From Dendrocalamus latiflorus (lineage: Eukaryota; Streptophyta; Magnoliopsida; Poales; Poaceae), in contig CM029647.1 of assembly GCA_017311315.1 (NCBI GenBank), positions 4,224,576 to 4,288,575 on the forward strand: a stretch of 64,000 bases of DNA, in the 5' to 3' direction. Of this stretch, positions 1-11,180 are shown one piece after another. The notes beneath the pieces were generated by a model. It did not search any database, was not told the DNA's origin, and was given only the letters and a program-made list of their open reading frames with translations. Position 1 is the stretch's first letter; every line of letters begins with the position of its first letter. The position numbers and the translations under genes were made by a program.

Positions 1-3000
1 ACCAAAATCTGTTTTAAACGAGGCCTTAGTGTTATACAATAGACCATGGAATGTATGAATTTCACCGAAACAGTTCGCGTCTCATATAAAATTATTTTCA
101 CCATCACTGCCTCTAGAAAAACTGCCCATCACTTGCTTCAAACACTTTTGACGAAGTACGGAGTGTATAACAATAATTAGCTCAAGTCATCCTTACGAAA
201 CACATTATGTACACTGATGTATGCATCCCCCCGGAAAACCAGTATACACGCAATTCTCACACAATACTAAAACCAATTAAATTACGTGCAACTTGTGCGT
301 ATATACGCACGCATGTAATGTATACTTAGCTATCGCATGCAGGCCAGGAATCTGCATATAGTAAGTATATACAAAAGAACTTATATATTACACACCACAA
401 GAAGCTACTTATCCTGTTATCCCGCCCACATGATGTCATAACAAAGTGGATCGCAATCTAATTAAGAAATTGCTCCCATCTTATCATTCTGCAGGCTAAG
501 CCAGGCAGCAGGCTCCGGCTGACTTTAATATGTTCTTCTGATTGCAACGGACAAAAGGAATTTCTCGTCAATTTGGAAGGTTCCTCATCCTTGACTTAAT
601 CATCTTCCAAATTATATTGGACCTTTTAAAATCCATGCATAAGTTTCGAAACAAGAGCTAGCAATTGGCCGAAGATGACAGATTCCTTCAGTGTGTTTTT
701 TTAGGGCGATGAACGAACAGGGCACAAAGTATAGTATATAACCTACATTGCAACTTCGAAAAACTATAGGTAGTCTGAAGTTTGAACCTTTAGGTAGGCA
801 GTCTATTTCAAGTACTAAAGTTTTGTGATTGATTGGACTTCAACCAAAGGTACATATCGCAACTACTGAGATGAAATTACACAGATTATAAAACAAGCAA
901 AAAAGATCGATGGATGGGCAAGATTCTAAAGCAGAAGTCTTTTATAGTGGAACCTATAAACGCCCATTTAGCGCAAATAGATGAAAATCAAGTAGATACA
1001 AGAAGATGATCATGTTTTTTTTTTTTGTTGCGAGGAAAAAGATGATCATATTTGACCCCGAAAGCAGCCAAGAGCTGCTACAGTAGAACCAGGCTGCAAG
1101 TCTCCATCTGTACGGTATTGTATATGCTATGACTTGTAATTTAAAATGATTTGATGCGTAATTAGTCGGGCAGTGAGCTGTTAAGAACTGATATTTCGCT
1201 GTCTCGTGCAGGAATATTCAGAAAACCAGCGTCGGGACAAGAACGCTGCGGTGAAGCTTCGCTGTCGACATAAGTGAGCAGAGTCGTTTGCTTAATTAAC
1301 ACCTAAACTAAAGCAGTGCGTCTTTTCTCTATCCTTGTGCGCCATAGGATTAGGGGATTTGGAAGGACATGCTACCAAGAATCAAAATTATGAGTTATGC
1401 TATTTGATTTTTTTTAGATCAATCATCCTATCTGATTTTCCTTCGAAAAAAAAAAGATTTTTGATTTGATGGATGTGGGCGCTAGTAATTTGATCGAACT
1501 TCTGAACAATGGAATTGTTTGGTTGCATGTAAAATAACTTGTAAATTTGTTTTTTTTTCTGGGGCATCAATCGCTCTCGCTTCATGAGTACTAATCTATG
1601 AGAAAATGGATCTTAAATTAGTAATAGTTACACGCATTTCAAAGAGAAACACGAGTAGCCGTATCGAAAGGTCAGATTTGGCAGGGTAGTCAACGAAGGT
1701 AGATGTTGTGGACTTTCCTCCGCTGTCTCTTTTTCTGCTGATGATCAAGATTTGTTTCTTCCATTCTCTGATTTCTCTCTTTTCTGAAATCTTGGAAACA
1801 CAGAATAAGCAATTAAAGGGGTTTATTAATGAGAAAAGTGAAGCCGTAAGGCAGCGATGGTAATCTGTCCCCTTGCACTTGACGAGAGGGCTGTGTGTAA
1901 TCGAACCTTATGAGTCAGCCACCAAACCGCACATTCGACGGTGCGGATTAATTGCCAGACTCATTTGTTTTTATAAAAACAAAATCTACCCTCAAATTTT
2001 TCCATCCCGTCCAATCTGGACCTTTTGGCCCACCATCCAACGATGGGAAATGCGTGTGGTCCGTGACTTGGTGTGTGGTAACTAGTCCGTTGCTTAAACC
2101 ACTGCACCTGATCATCGCCCTCAGATTACGTGGTGAAGAGCCGAAGGTAGGAATGCCTCCTTTCGGCGGTCGCGGTTTATAGCTACAGCTAATATCTTTT
2201 AGTTTTAATATAAATATTTATATAAAATAAATTAAGTACTGATAGATCTTTCCTCTGTTCTAAACCGCTTCCAAACGGCGATCTTAGGTCCGTTCATTTC
2301 GACTTGAGCTTCTGCATTCTGGCTTATTTTTCATTATTCCTAAATTTCGTCCTTTTCTAACTTTTCAGTTTTTTTAGCTTTTTTATAGGGTTTTTTTCGT
2401 ATTCGTTTACGTTGTCCGTGATAGGTTAACATATTTTTTTATTTTTAAATTTTTTAAAATTTAGTTACGCCAAATAAGTTACTATCATTTACATTTGAAC
2501 CGTCTATATTTTAATTTAGCTATAAATCACGCACCTTAGAATTAGATATGCATACAGAGTCTAGGACATAGCATGGCAGCATGCAGAGGAAGGGAAGTGT
2601 GCTCTAGCATGTAGCCTGCAGACGTGGAAAGGGCGTGTGCTCTTTTTGTGTTCGTGGTGAAGGACCACGTACATACGGCTCACAGCCGTTCATCACTGGA
2701 TGGACGCCTGCGATTTCGTCGACAGGGACTGGTCGCAGCAGGGGGAGGATGCAGAGATGAGGATCGTACCTTCTGATCGAAAATGATTCTCTGACACGTT
2801 CGGAACGGCGCCAGTACTGATTGGCGCACCTCTAGAATGCATGAACCATGCATACCAAGTAGACCCCGAATTACCAAGAGATTTTTGCTGTTTTTTCAGT
2901 TCAGCTTGATCGATCAGTTCTCTACTCCCCAAACAACTCCAATATGGTGGTATATATCCTGTTGATATCATTCTCTTCTCCTCTACATGGCTCTGTCAGT

Positions 3001-4258
3001 CAAGCAGGGATAAAAAAAAAAAGAGGCCCTCTTTAAAAACCAAAATTTTACTCACCACCTGATACAGACAAAAGTGTGATCAATCAAGCTAATCCTGCTA
3101 ACTATAAGAAAGTCTCCCCTCTATTATCACGCAAGCGTCCTCATTAACCATATACTACTGTTACTAGTCCTACTATCTGTTTGCATGGACCCCATCCATC
3201 CAATTTTGTTCCTCCTGTGGGGGCCACTGCTGTCTGTCCAGCTTTACAAGTTTTCTTAAGACCTTTTGTTATTGCCCACTTGGAGATCGTTGCATATCAT
3301 GCTCGAAAGCGAATCTTCAGATCGGCCATGGCTCATCATCTTTTAGCAGCCTAGCTAGCTCGCTCCCCATGGAAACTGCGTGCAAGGAGCTGGAGCTAGC
3401 ACCACCTTTCACAATTCACATGCGTGCTACACATACGAACAAGCACAGGGCCAGTTCTTTAGGCGCAAATTGAAGAGCTACTAGACCAAACCAATCGTTT
3501 TGCAGCGCAGTTCCCAATCGAGATGAAGTGGTATGAAAGCACTGTAGCACTTCATGCGCTGCTAGAATGAAATAGATGAAACAAAATGAAGATAACCATA
3601 TCAAGCACGAGCGTGTATTAACAACCCTGCTTTCTTAGCACAATTTCCACAAAGCTACTGGCTAAAGGACACCAAATTTGGACCTGCATGATGCCCAAGA
3701 AACTGAAGAGTGATTGCTTCAAAGCTATCCAAAAACTCAAATTGACAAACTAGGAACCACTTCACGCACAAGGACACAAAAATTAAGCAATCCTTGCTGA
3801 GGCAATTCAAAGCTAGAGGTCTTCTTTTCAAGGTTTAATTGGACATGATGGATATGCGTAGCTGAGAAAACTGACCAAGATTCAAAACACACAAGTTAAT
3901 TAGGGAATATAGCGTGGTCACAAGAACATAAATATCCTGAATTTTGCTAATGCAAACCATATGAGGACACAAGCAAATTAAGCAAGCACCACCTGGGAGG
4001 TGGCTTGAACTAAACTAATTAACGACCTGAAATGTACACCACATTTGAAGCACAAGAATCAGTTTTTCTTTTCTGGCAGCAACCGAAATTTGCACCAGAA
4101 TTTTATCACGAAGACAAGGCATTTCACTTGCATGCAGCATCGGAAGAAGCGATCCGATCGAATACGTACTTTGGCTAAAGATGTTTGATCTATCACTAAA
4201 ACATGCACATGTGAGACATACACTGATCCTACTACTACTGTTTAATTGAACACAGAAA
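1..4258. other. Intergenic, no gene seen
   Basis: AT-rich non-coding DNA downstream of the MYB gene, which lies on the minus strand. The open frames here are short (under 100 codons), overlap each other on both strands and show no recognisable domain. A MITE sits at 2287-2535. The stretch 2540-4258 holds nothing I can name apart from short A/T runs. Confidence 0.7.
2287..2535. mobile_element. AT-rich MITE, TTA target duplication
   Basis: A 249-bp element flanked by TTA at 2284-2286 and 2536-2538. It opens with GGTCCGTTCATTTCG, and its far end read in reverse is GGTGCGTGATTT, a short imperfect inverted repeat. The interior is T-rich and lacks coding potential. Similar sequence recurs at 29020-29290 and 53937-54212, and in reverse orientation at 27829-28095, so this is a dispersed family. 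The 3-bp TTA duplication suggests the PIF/Harbinger (Tourist-like) group by inference. Confidence 0.6.
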
Positions 4259-5197
4259 CTAGACTAGTGGCAAGCTCGGATCGTTAGGATAGTAGTAGTC
4301 AGCGAGGAACTGGTCCGCCGCGGCGGCGGCGCCGAGATCGGAGCCCATGCAGAGGTCCGGGAAGAGCCTGCCGTTGTCCGCCGACCAGTTGGACGCCGAC
4401 GACGCGGCGGAGGCTGATGTCGAGCCGTCGGCGTCCGCGCACCCGGCGAACGGGTCCTGGAGCTCGGCCGGCACCAGGAAGTCGTCGCAGGTGTACGTCT
4501 CGGTCTTCACGGTCGGTATGGCGAGCGGGAGAAGCGACGGGTGCGTGGGCACGGTCGCCAGTGCCGGCGCTGGGGCCGGCAGCGGCAGCGGCAAGAAGGA
4601 CGGGGAGGGGATGGAGGAGGCCGCCGCTGCGAGGCGCTTCTTGAGCTTGGTGTTCCAGTAGTTCTTGACGTCGTTGTCCGTCCTCCTCTCCAGCTGCGAC
4701 GCTATCAGCGACCACCTGCAAGCGCAAAAGCGCGCGTCTTGGTCATCATGGCCATGCCAAGAAAAGAAAAACTCCTTTTGCTTCTTGCCTGGTGATCGAT
4801 CAAGAGAGGAGTGCTCCTAGCTACTTACTTGCTCCCCAGCGTGCTGTAGAGGGAGATGATGATGGCGTCCTCCTCATCGGTGAAGCCGCCGTGCCGGATG
4901 TCCGGCCGGAGGTAGTTGAGCCACCGCAGCCTGCAGCTCTTGCCGCACCTCCTCAGCCCTACACCAACACATGCGGCACATCCATCAAGAACAGGAGGGG
5001 TGTATGTGCATCGTGCATGCAAGGCATGGCATGGCAGGACCAGTGATCAACTAGCACTCACCGGCTTTCTTGGGGAGCGAGATCCAGCTGCCGCCGGTGC
5101 CGTGGCGCTCGATGTAAGCGCGCAGAGCGTCGTCCTCCTCCGGCGACCACGGCCCCCTCTTCACGGCCGCCTTGTCACAGCACGGCGACCTCCCCAT
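4259..5197 (-). CDS. R2R3-MYB transcription factor, subgroup 14 (RAX/MYB36-like)
   Basis: Nuclear DNA-binding regulator of 240 aa. Three exons on the minus strand: 5197-5062, 4958-4829 and 4715-4259, with GT-AG introns of 103 and 113 bp. The 136-nt and 130-nt first exons match the common plant R2R3-MYB layout. The start is fixed by the classic MGRSPCCDK terminus. R2 carries W17, W38 and W58; R3 carries F71, W90 and W109. The extra residue in R2 (GTGGSW) and the LRPDIRHGGFTDEED stretch are typical of subgroup 14, the RAX/MYB36/MYB68/MYB84 group known for axillary meristem and root endodermis roles. The bHLH-contact signature in R3 is absent. Residues 98-100 read ERR where most relatives have PGR. 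The C-terminal half is Ala/Pro/Ser-rich and ends in an acidic, Tyr-rich tail, plausibly an activation region. The exact orthologue is uncertain. Confidence 0.93.
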
Positions 5198-5394
5198 GGA
5201 CACCACACCACAAACCCCTTCGCTGCTTCCAACTTTGTTCCTATCTGTACCTCGCGCAAGAAGAGAAGACAAGAGTGTACGAGAGGACTGGCTGTTGTAT
5301 TGGGAGCAAGTCAAGTAACACTAGCTACTACTACTTGTATCTGTCCTTGGAGTTGAGGCAAAGATTAACCGGAGCCAATTGGTGATTGGTACAA

Positions 5395-5401
5395 GAATAT
5401 A
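5395..5401 (-). promoter_or_regulatory. Possible TATA-like site for the MYB gene
   Basis: On the minus strand the sequence reads TATATTC, about 200 bp upstream of the MYB start codon. A TSS some 30 bp further on would leave a 5' leader of about 170 nt. The match to the plant TATA consensus is weak, so this is only a candidate. Confidence 0.25.
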
Positions 5402-6155
5402 CCATACCAAACCAACAATGTTAATTTGCTGACAGGCAGTGCTAATTTTTACCCATGTTTTGTAGGGATTAAAATTCCTCTGTGCTATTTTAACCTCTGT
5501 CTTTGTTGTGTCTGGTACTACTCCAGTACTGAAGCAGTCAAATACGAGAGAGCAAATGAGGTTGGAGGCACAAGTATGGATCAGGATTCAATATCAAATG
5601 AGGAATAGAGATGGTTTTTAGGGCAAAGAATCAAAAGAGTTCAAGAAATGAAATCTGCATGGTGTCCTGTTTGGAGACCCTGGCAGGCACGGCCCAACCT
5701 GCCTGCCGTTTCAGCTTTTGTACCTTACCCGGCAGGCACAGTTTTGTCACCGCTACAAGACCAAATGAACGTGGTCTCATCATCCGGGAGATCCATCATT
5801 CGGTTTGGATACGAGCGTACGTATCCTCTCTGTTCGTTCATCCATATCGTACGTACCAACACAACACGCCTTCGGAGATGCAGCATCGTCTATCTTGGTA
5901 ATTCTGTGAGGAGTTGGGCCTCATCGATCGATCACCAGGTGGATTTTGATTTTTACCGCCCATCCACTGAGTCCGTTTAGTCTGCAAATTGGTTGATATA
6001 TACTTGATAGTGTTTTTGTAATCCCGTTTTGCTCTTGTTATTACCCTACTATTAACTAACTGTATCTAAAAGATTTCCGAAGAGCTAGCTTCCCCTTTTG
6101 CATGTAAGCTTGCACTGCATATCTAAATTCTATAGCACTGCACTTTCTGTGAGCT
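5402..6155. other. Upstream region of MYB, no gene seen
   Basis: Non-coding DNA between the MYB promoter and a CACTA-type element. Overlapping plus-strand frames at 5611-5980 have no recognisable domain. Regulatory sequence for the divergently placed MYB gene probably lies here, but no specific site stands out. Confidence 0.6.
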
Positions 6156-7003
6156 CACTCCTATAGAAAGGGCCACCACAGACGGTTCAAAACCATCATC
6201 ACAGATGGTTTTCAAACCGTCTGAATATATATGTTTGTGATAACAGTGGTTATCACGTAAGGTTCTCAAACCGTCTGTGATAAGTTACAACACAATATGA
6301 CATATCACGGAGGGTTTTTAGTATTAACCATTTGTGATATGTCAGATATCACAGATGGTTCTTAAATATAGCCCGTCTGTGATACCTCACATATGACATA
6401 GGGAGCCATTTATTTGTACTTGGGAGACAAGGAAGATAGCCGGCTGGCGAGGTGTTCGTATAGGATTAATCTTTGGTGGCGAACGATCATTTTTATACAA
6501 CAAGGAATACATCTGGCTCGTGAGATAAAGAGACGTATCTGGGAACCAAAACGATCGAAGGGAGCCAGAACAATCGAGGTGAGGAAGCATATCACAGACA
6601 ATTCCAACGACAAGTAGTCTGTGATACACAACTACCACAGACGGTTTATATTAATGATCATCTGTGAACTATCACATACGGTTTGTATTAATAACCGTCT
6701 ATGAAATATCACATATGGTTATTAACAAGAACCGTCTGTGATAGTAGGGTTACAGACGGCACACAAAGCACGTTTGTAAAACTGTTTATGATAATTATAA
6801 CATAGACGGTTCAAGGAAATCGACTGTGATGAGGCGTCAAGTATAGACATCACAAATGGTTCGTATTAATAACCATCTGTGATAGTAGGGTTACAAACGG
6901 TACACGAAGTACGTTTGTAAAACCGTCTATGATAATTATAATACAGACAGTTTAAAAATCATCTGTACTAAGACGTCAAGTATATCTGTTTTTTTTAATA
7001 GTG
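6156..7003. mobile_element. Non-autonomous CACTA (En/Spm-like) element
   Basis: An 848-bp element starting CACTCCTATAGAAAGGG and ending TAATAGTG (reverse CACTATTA), flanked by the 3-bp duplication GCT at 6153-6155 and 7004-7006. The interior carries more than a dozen short subterminal words of the type ACAGACGGTT and AACCGTCTGTGATA in both orientations, the usual binding-site architecture of CACTA ends. There is no transposase frame, so it would depend on an autonomous relative. A related 5' end lies at 16027. Confidence 0.78.
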
Positions 7004-7165
7004 GCTCCTTCATCTTTTGCTCTTTGGCATGCCCAAGTGAATCATCCAATAGTCCCAGCATTTGAAGTAACTTTTGGCTCATCATCAAATTTCAAAGCCA
7101 TGTTTGTTTACTTCCAGATCATCCGAAATGATAACACCATACTACACACACAGTGCTTTTAACTA

Positions 7166-7394
7166 CTCCCTCCGTTCCTGGTCAGATAATGTTTTAGGAT
7201 TTTGCACTTCAACCAGTCACGTGTAGAAATGATTAAATCCTCCTCCTTTATTAGCTAATTTATCGTTCTTGGATAATATAAGCTACTCTAATCCATAGTA
7301 ATAAATACCTTAAAAATAATGAATGATAAGGGTATGCAAAAAATTTTATTAAAATTGTCTTGAAAATTATAGAATGACATTTATTTGGGAACAA
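7166..7394. mobile_element. Stowaway-like MITE with degraded 3' end
   Basis: TA followed by CTCCCTCCGTTCC at 7164-7178 is the Stowaway (Tc1/mariner) terminal sequence. The expected mirror end is degraded: near 7390 the sequence reads ATTTGGGAAC in place of an intact terminus. No coding content. Confidence 0.5.
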
Positions 7395-8093
7395 AATTTA
7401 AAAGCTTGAATAACATATATTCATAAACAAAGAGAACAGTACCTAGATAACTTCGGGACCAATGTGTCATCCATGGAGACCATGATTAGGCAGAAAGACG
7501 AAACAGTGATCCCCGAAAGGCAAAAGATTAGGACAAGAAAATTAAAATTCAGTGCAACAAAAGGAAGAAAGACGAAACAGTGGGCCCAGTTGCTGCAGGC
7601 CGTGCAAACTGGCGGGCCAGGGAACGGATGGCCCCGATGGCAACACAACATGCGCGGCAAATAAATAATTATCATTATTCATGTATAAAAAATTAGAATA
7701 TAATACTGATGAGCGATATTCATCTTAATGTGTTCACTATCACATGATATAAGAAAGACTATTATAATTTTACTTAGGAGCAATATAATAGATAGATGGA
7801 TTGTTGCAACCGAGCAGACAGGAAATATTAAGTACTTTTCCATAGATATTTTAGCAATTAGAGTCTTTTCGATTGCACCTTACTATTTAATGTCTTATGT
7901 AGGAAAGCAAAAGAAGATAATAATTTTTGTTCGGCCGATCAGTCGAAGACTTGCAGAATAAATATAAAATAAAAAATAGATATACGGTATTATTTATATC
8001 CTATTCGGACTCAAAAAATAGGTATAATATACAAGAGGAGTGATATCCGTTCCAAATTCCAATCCGTGGGGTTGCACACCTGCTCGTACGTAA
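7395..8093. other. Intergenic, nothing recognised
   Basis: AT-rich DNA between two MITEs. The frame pair at 7421-7675 and 7464-7664 lies on opposite strands of the same segment and has no domain. Confidence 0.6.
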
Positions 8094-8450
8094 GAGCAAC
8101 TCCAAGAGAAGAGCTAAATCATTTTCTAAAGGTAAATTTGGCTATTATTGGAGAAAAAACGTCTCCATTAAACTCTGTAAATGACTCTCCAAATTTAGTA
8201 GCTCTCCATCCCTCCTCCTTCGCTCTCTATTTTTGGATAGCCTACCTTGCTCACCATCCAGCCTCTTGGCGCGGTCGGCGTTTCCTTCCCGCACGCTGCG
8301 CCCCATTCCCGCGCGTACGCGACCCACCGAGCGCCCTCTAGTTTAGATAGCCTGTTGGAGTAGTCTTGTTTTTTAGGTAAGATTCATTTTAGAGAATAGC
8401 TAAATCACTAAATTTAGATACTTCTTTTGGCTAATCTCTTGGAGTTGTTC
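8094..8450. mobile_element. Tourist-like MITE, TAA target duplication
   Basis: A 357-bp element with inverted ends GAGCAACTCCAAGAGA and TCTCTTGGAGTTGTTC, flanked by TAA at 8091-8093 and 8451-8453. It carries a GC-rich middle (about 8210-8340) that creates spurious open frames. Elements at 22095 and 54307 have the same design with ends of the form GGCATCTCCAA. The 3-bp TAA duplication points to PIF/Harbinger. Confidence 0.8.
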
Positions 8451-8453
8451 TAA

Positions 8454-11180
8454 GATCACTAGAGGGCTGGGCGTGGTGTGGTCGGGCCCGATTGGTGAAA
8501 GGGACGGCCTTTTTTGACATCTGGGCCGCGGCCGCGTCGGCTTTTTCCATCGCTCCAGGGTTTGGTGGTGGACCCACGAAATTGCCGGGTCATTTCCATT
8601 CCGTCTCGTGTTTTGTCCCAAGACTTTTCATGGGAGAAGAAAGCTACCAGCTTGTGTAGCAATGATGCTAATGGCTTGGCTGTGTTGTTTGCCTGGATGT
8701 GTTTTATGCGACTGGAAGATGAGTACTGGCTAGATCAATTACGCATAATAATAAGCAGACGATATAGGGTTTTTTTCCGCGGTTTATAGTATTTAGTTAT
8801 AATTTATTAGTTTAATAAATAGTGATTACTGAGAGAAATAAAAATCTAAAAGGAACAAGTTAATATTCTAGTTGGAGAGGCAAACGTGGAAGTTTTATTT
8901 TGTGGGACTGAAGGCTATGTTCCTTTTGCACCAAATGTGTAGGTGGTGCTTCAGTTAGCTTTTAGCTATGACTTTTATCTTTTAACTAAAATTACATTGT
9001 TACGGTTATTAGTTTTTTTGAAAAAATAAAGAAAAATTAAAAAAAACGTTATATCTTCACGGATAATGAAAAGAAAAGAGCAAAAAAATAAAAAAAACAA
9101 AAAAAACTAAAATAAAAATTGATGTATTTTAAGTGACGACTTAAATAAACTGAAAACTAAAAAGAACAAAAGGTTAGGACCGGCTCTAGACCTAGGCAAC
9201 AAGCGCGACCGCCTAGGGCCCACGAAAACTTGGGGCTCCTAGCCCATGTATGTTAGTATGTATACATGCATTTTGTTGACAATGAGTACTTTGTATTTTG
9301 TAATGTACTAAGCCTAATGTTGCCAATAAGTACTTTGTATTTTGTGATGTACTGTCTAATGGTTACTGTATTGAACTTTACTTTTTATAACTGATATAAA
9401 ATGTATTATTACATATTTATATTAGAATAAAGGTCTCACTTTTATTATGCTCTAGGACCTCTAAGATGACAAAAACAGCCCTGCAAAAGGTCAACCTATT
9501 TAATGCGAGCCGAAGGTTCCTCACAAAACCTCGCTGTAGTGGCTTCAACAACGATAGTAAATTCCCATGCCGTGCGGATTGGGCATCTGGGCGTCGAGTC
9601 ACAAATAAAATGGTGCACAAGAGCCAGACAGGGAACGAGACCACTAGAGCGCAATAATAGTATCTTAGTTATCTCTTAACCATTTTAAATAAGTAAAACA
9701 GAGAGAAGCGAGGAAAGATAATATACAGTTTCTTATGAAAAAAGACCATAATATGCAAATCAACGCAAATTATGAGAGTGCGAGATATAAAGTTATGATA
9801 AAAAATAGTATAAAATAGTTAGATAAATAATTTACTGGTAAAGTGGTTACCTCTAGTACTATATTTAGATAAGTTAAAAGTCTTAAAAATAATCTTAAGA
9901 GTCAGACTATTGTATTCATTAAAACACCCTCATTAAACTTGTAAATAGCGCGGCACGCCGAATGTGGGGACGGCGTGGCGGTTCGCCGCGACGGCAGACG
10001 GCTCCGGCAGATCGCTCACCTTAAGCGTGTCCGGCCGGTGGAGGCAGAGGCGGGACGGACGGCAGGCAGACGCGGACGGGTTTGCCAGTGCGGTGCAGAT
10101 GTACGTGGTCTTCGACTGTCTTGCCGTTCCCGTCCACGGCGGCCGGCGGGTTGCTTGGTAGCAAGGCGATTCGATGGCCTAGAAATGCCTAACAGATCAA
10201 GCTTCGGTGTGAGCTTTCTGGCCCACCAAATCGGAGCCCGTGGGCTCGAATCCCAGCTACGAGGTACCGAACTTTTGGGCTTGCTCGCGCGTTCTGTTTC
10301 CTTACCTTAGAAGCCTACAACTCTGGGAGGAACTTCAAATCTTCAATCATAAACTAGCTAAATGCAGAACTCATCCTTGCAACAAAGTTAGTGCCAGAAG
10401 TTTTTCAATTGGCAAGTTTTTGAAAATAAAAAGGTAAAACGCTACTATTCATCCAAGTCCTCTTTTCTTTTTCCTTTTTTTTAATTTCTCCCTGAACCGT
10501 GCACACTCTGAAATTTTTTAGACTGTTGAATCGCAGAATTCCCCGTATCCACGATTTTTTTTCGAGTTTTTTTGGCAGTGATTTCGTTTGTAAAAGAAAT
10601 GAACGGCCGCCAAGTACCCATAAAGCGTTGACCGAGTCAACGTCCAACAGCCCGTCATGCAATCTCCGGTCACAGCCAGTCCACGCGAACGAGGCGCACA
10701 CGCGCGGCGACTCGCCTTGCCTCGCCGTTCCTAGATTCCGCCCGCCGCCACATGAGGTAACTCGCCGCCGCCGCCGCCGCCGCAGGTCCGGCGAGCGCTG
10801 CTGTTGGTTCTTCTTGTCCCTCTCGCTCGCTCGACCTGTAGCCCGGGCCCGGCTCCATCTGCTTCCGCAACAACTATCAGCGCGGAAACAACTTCACCAT
10901 ATTTGCAAGTAGAAATTTCGGCAGTAGTAATAGTAGCGGCACATAAAAACAGACGGCGACCAAACATATGCTCCTGGTCCACGTCTAAGGGTTTGTTTTT
11001 CCTATGGTCAATAGTGAATAGTATCAGCGGATAAAAATCGAAACCAAAAATCGACTGAAAAGCAGAAAAGAACGAGCCTAAATCATGCTAGTATAAATAT
11101 GTGTAGGACCAGATAGTCAATAGAGCGAGCATGAATGGTACCTTAAAATGTTTTCTACGTATTCACTTATATTTTATTTC
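8454..11180. other. Intergenic with two small GC islands
   Basis: Mostly AT-rich DNA. GC-rich islands occur at about 8480-8600, 9950-10160 and 10600-10870; the last contains a CCG-repeat run near 10765. Their frames overlap on both strands and match nothing I recognise. They may be remnants of gene 5' regions. A tRNA-like B box lies at about 10245. Confidence 0.5.
10165..10265 (+). repeat. Possible tRNA-derived (SINE-like) segment
   Basis: GGGCTCGAATCCCAG near 10245 is close to the RNA polymerase III B box (GGTTCGAATCC). TGGCCTAGAAATG about 70 bp upstream loosely resembles an A box. The segment does not fold into an obvious complete cloverleaf with a paired acceptor stem, so a tRNA-derived SINE or decayed tRNA is more likely than a working tRNA gene. 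Weak call. Confidence 0.22.

Noticed and set aside
4299..5356. Plus-strand and alternate minus-strand frames over the MYB gene
   Set aside because: They cross its splice sites and contain no domain; shadows of GC-rich exons.
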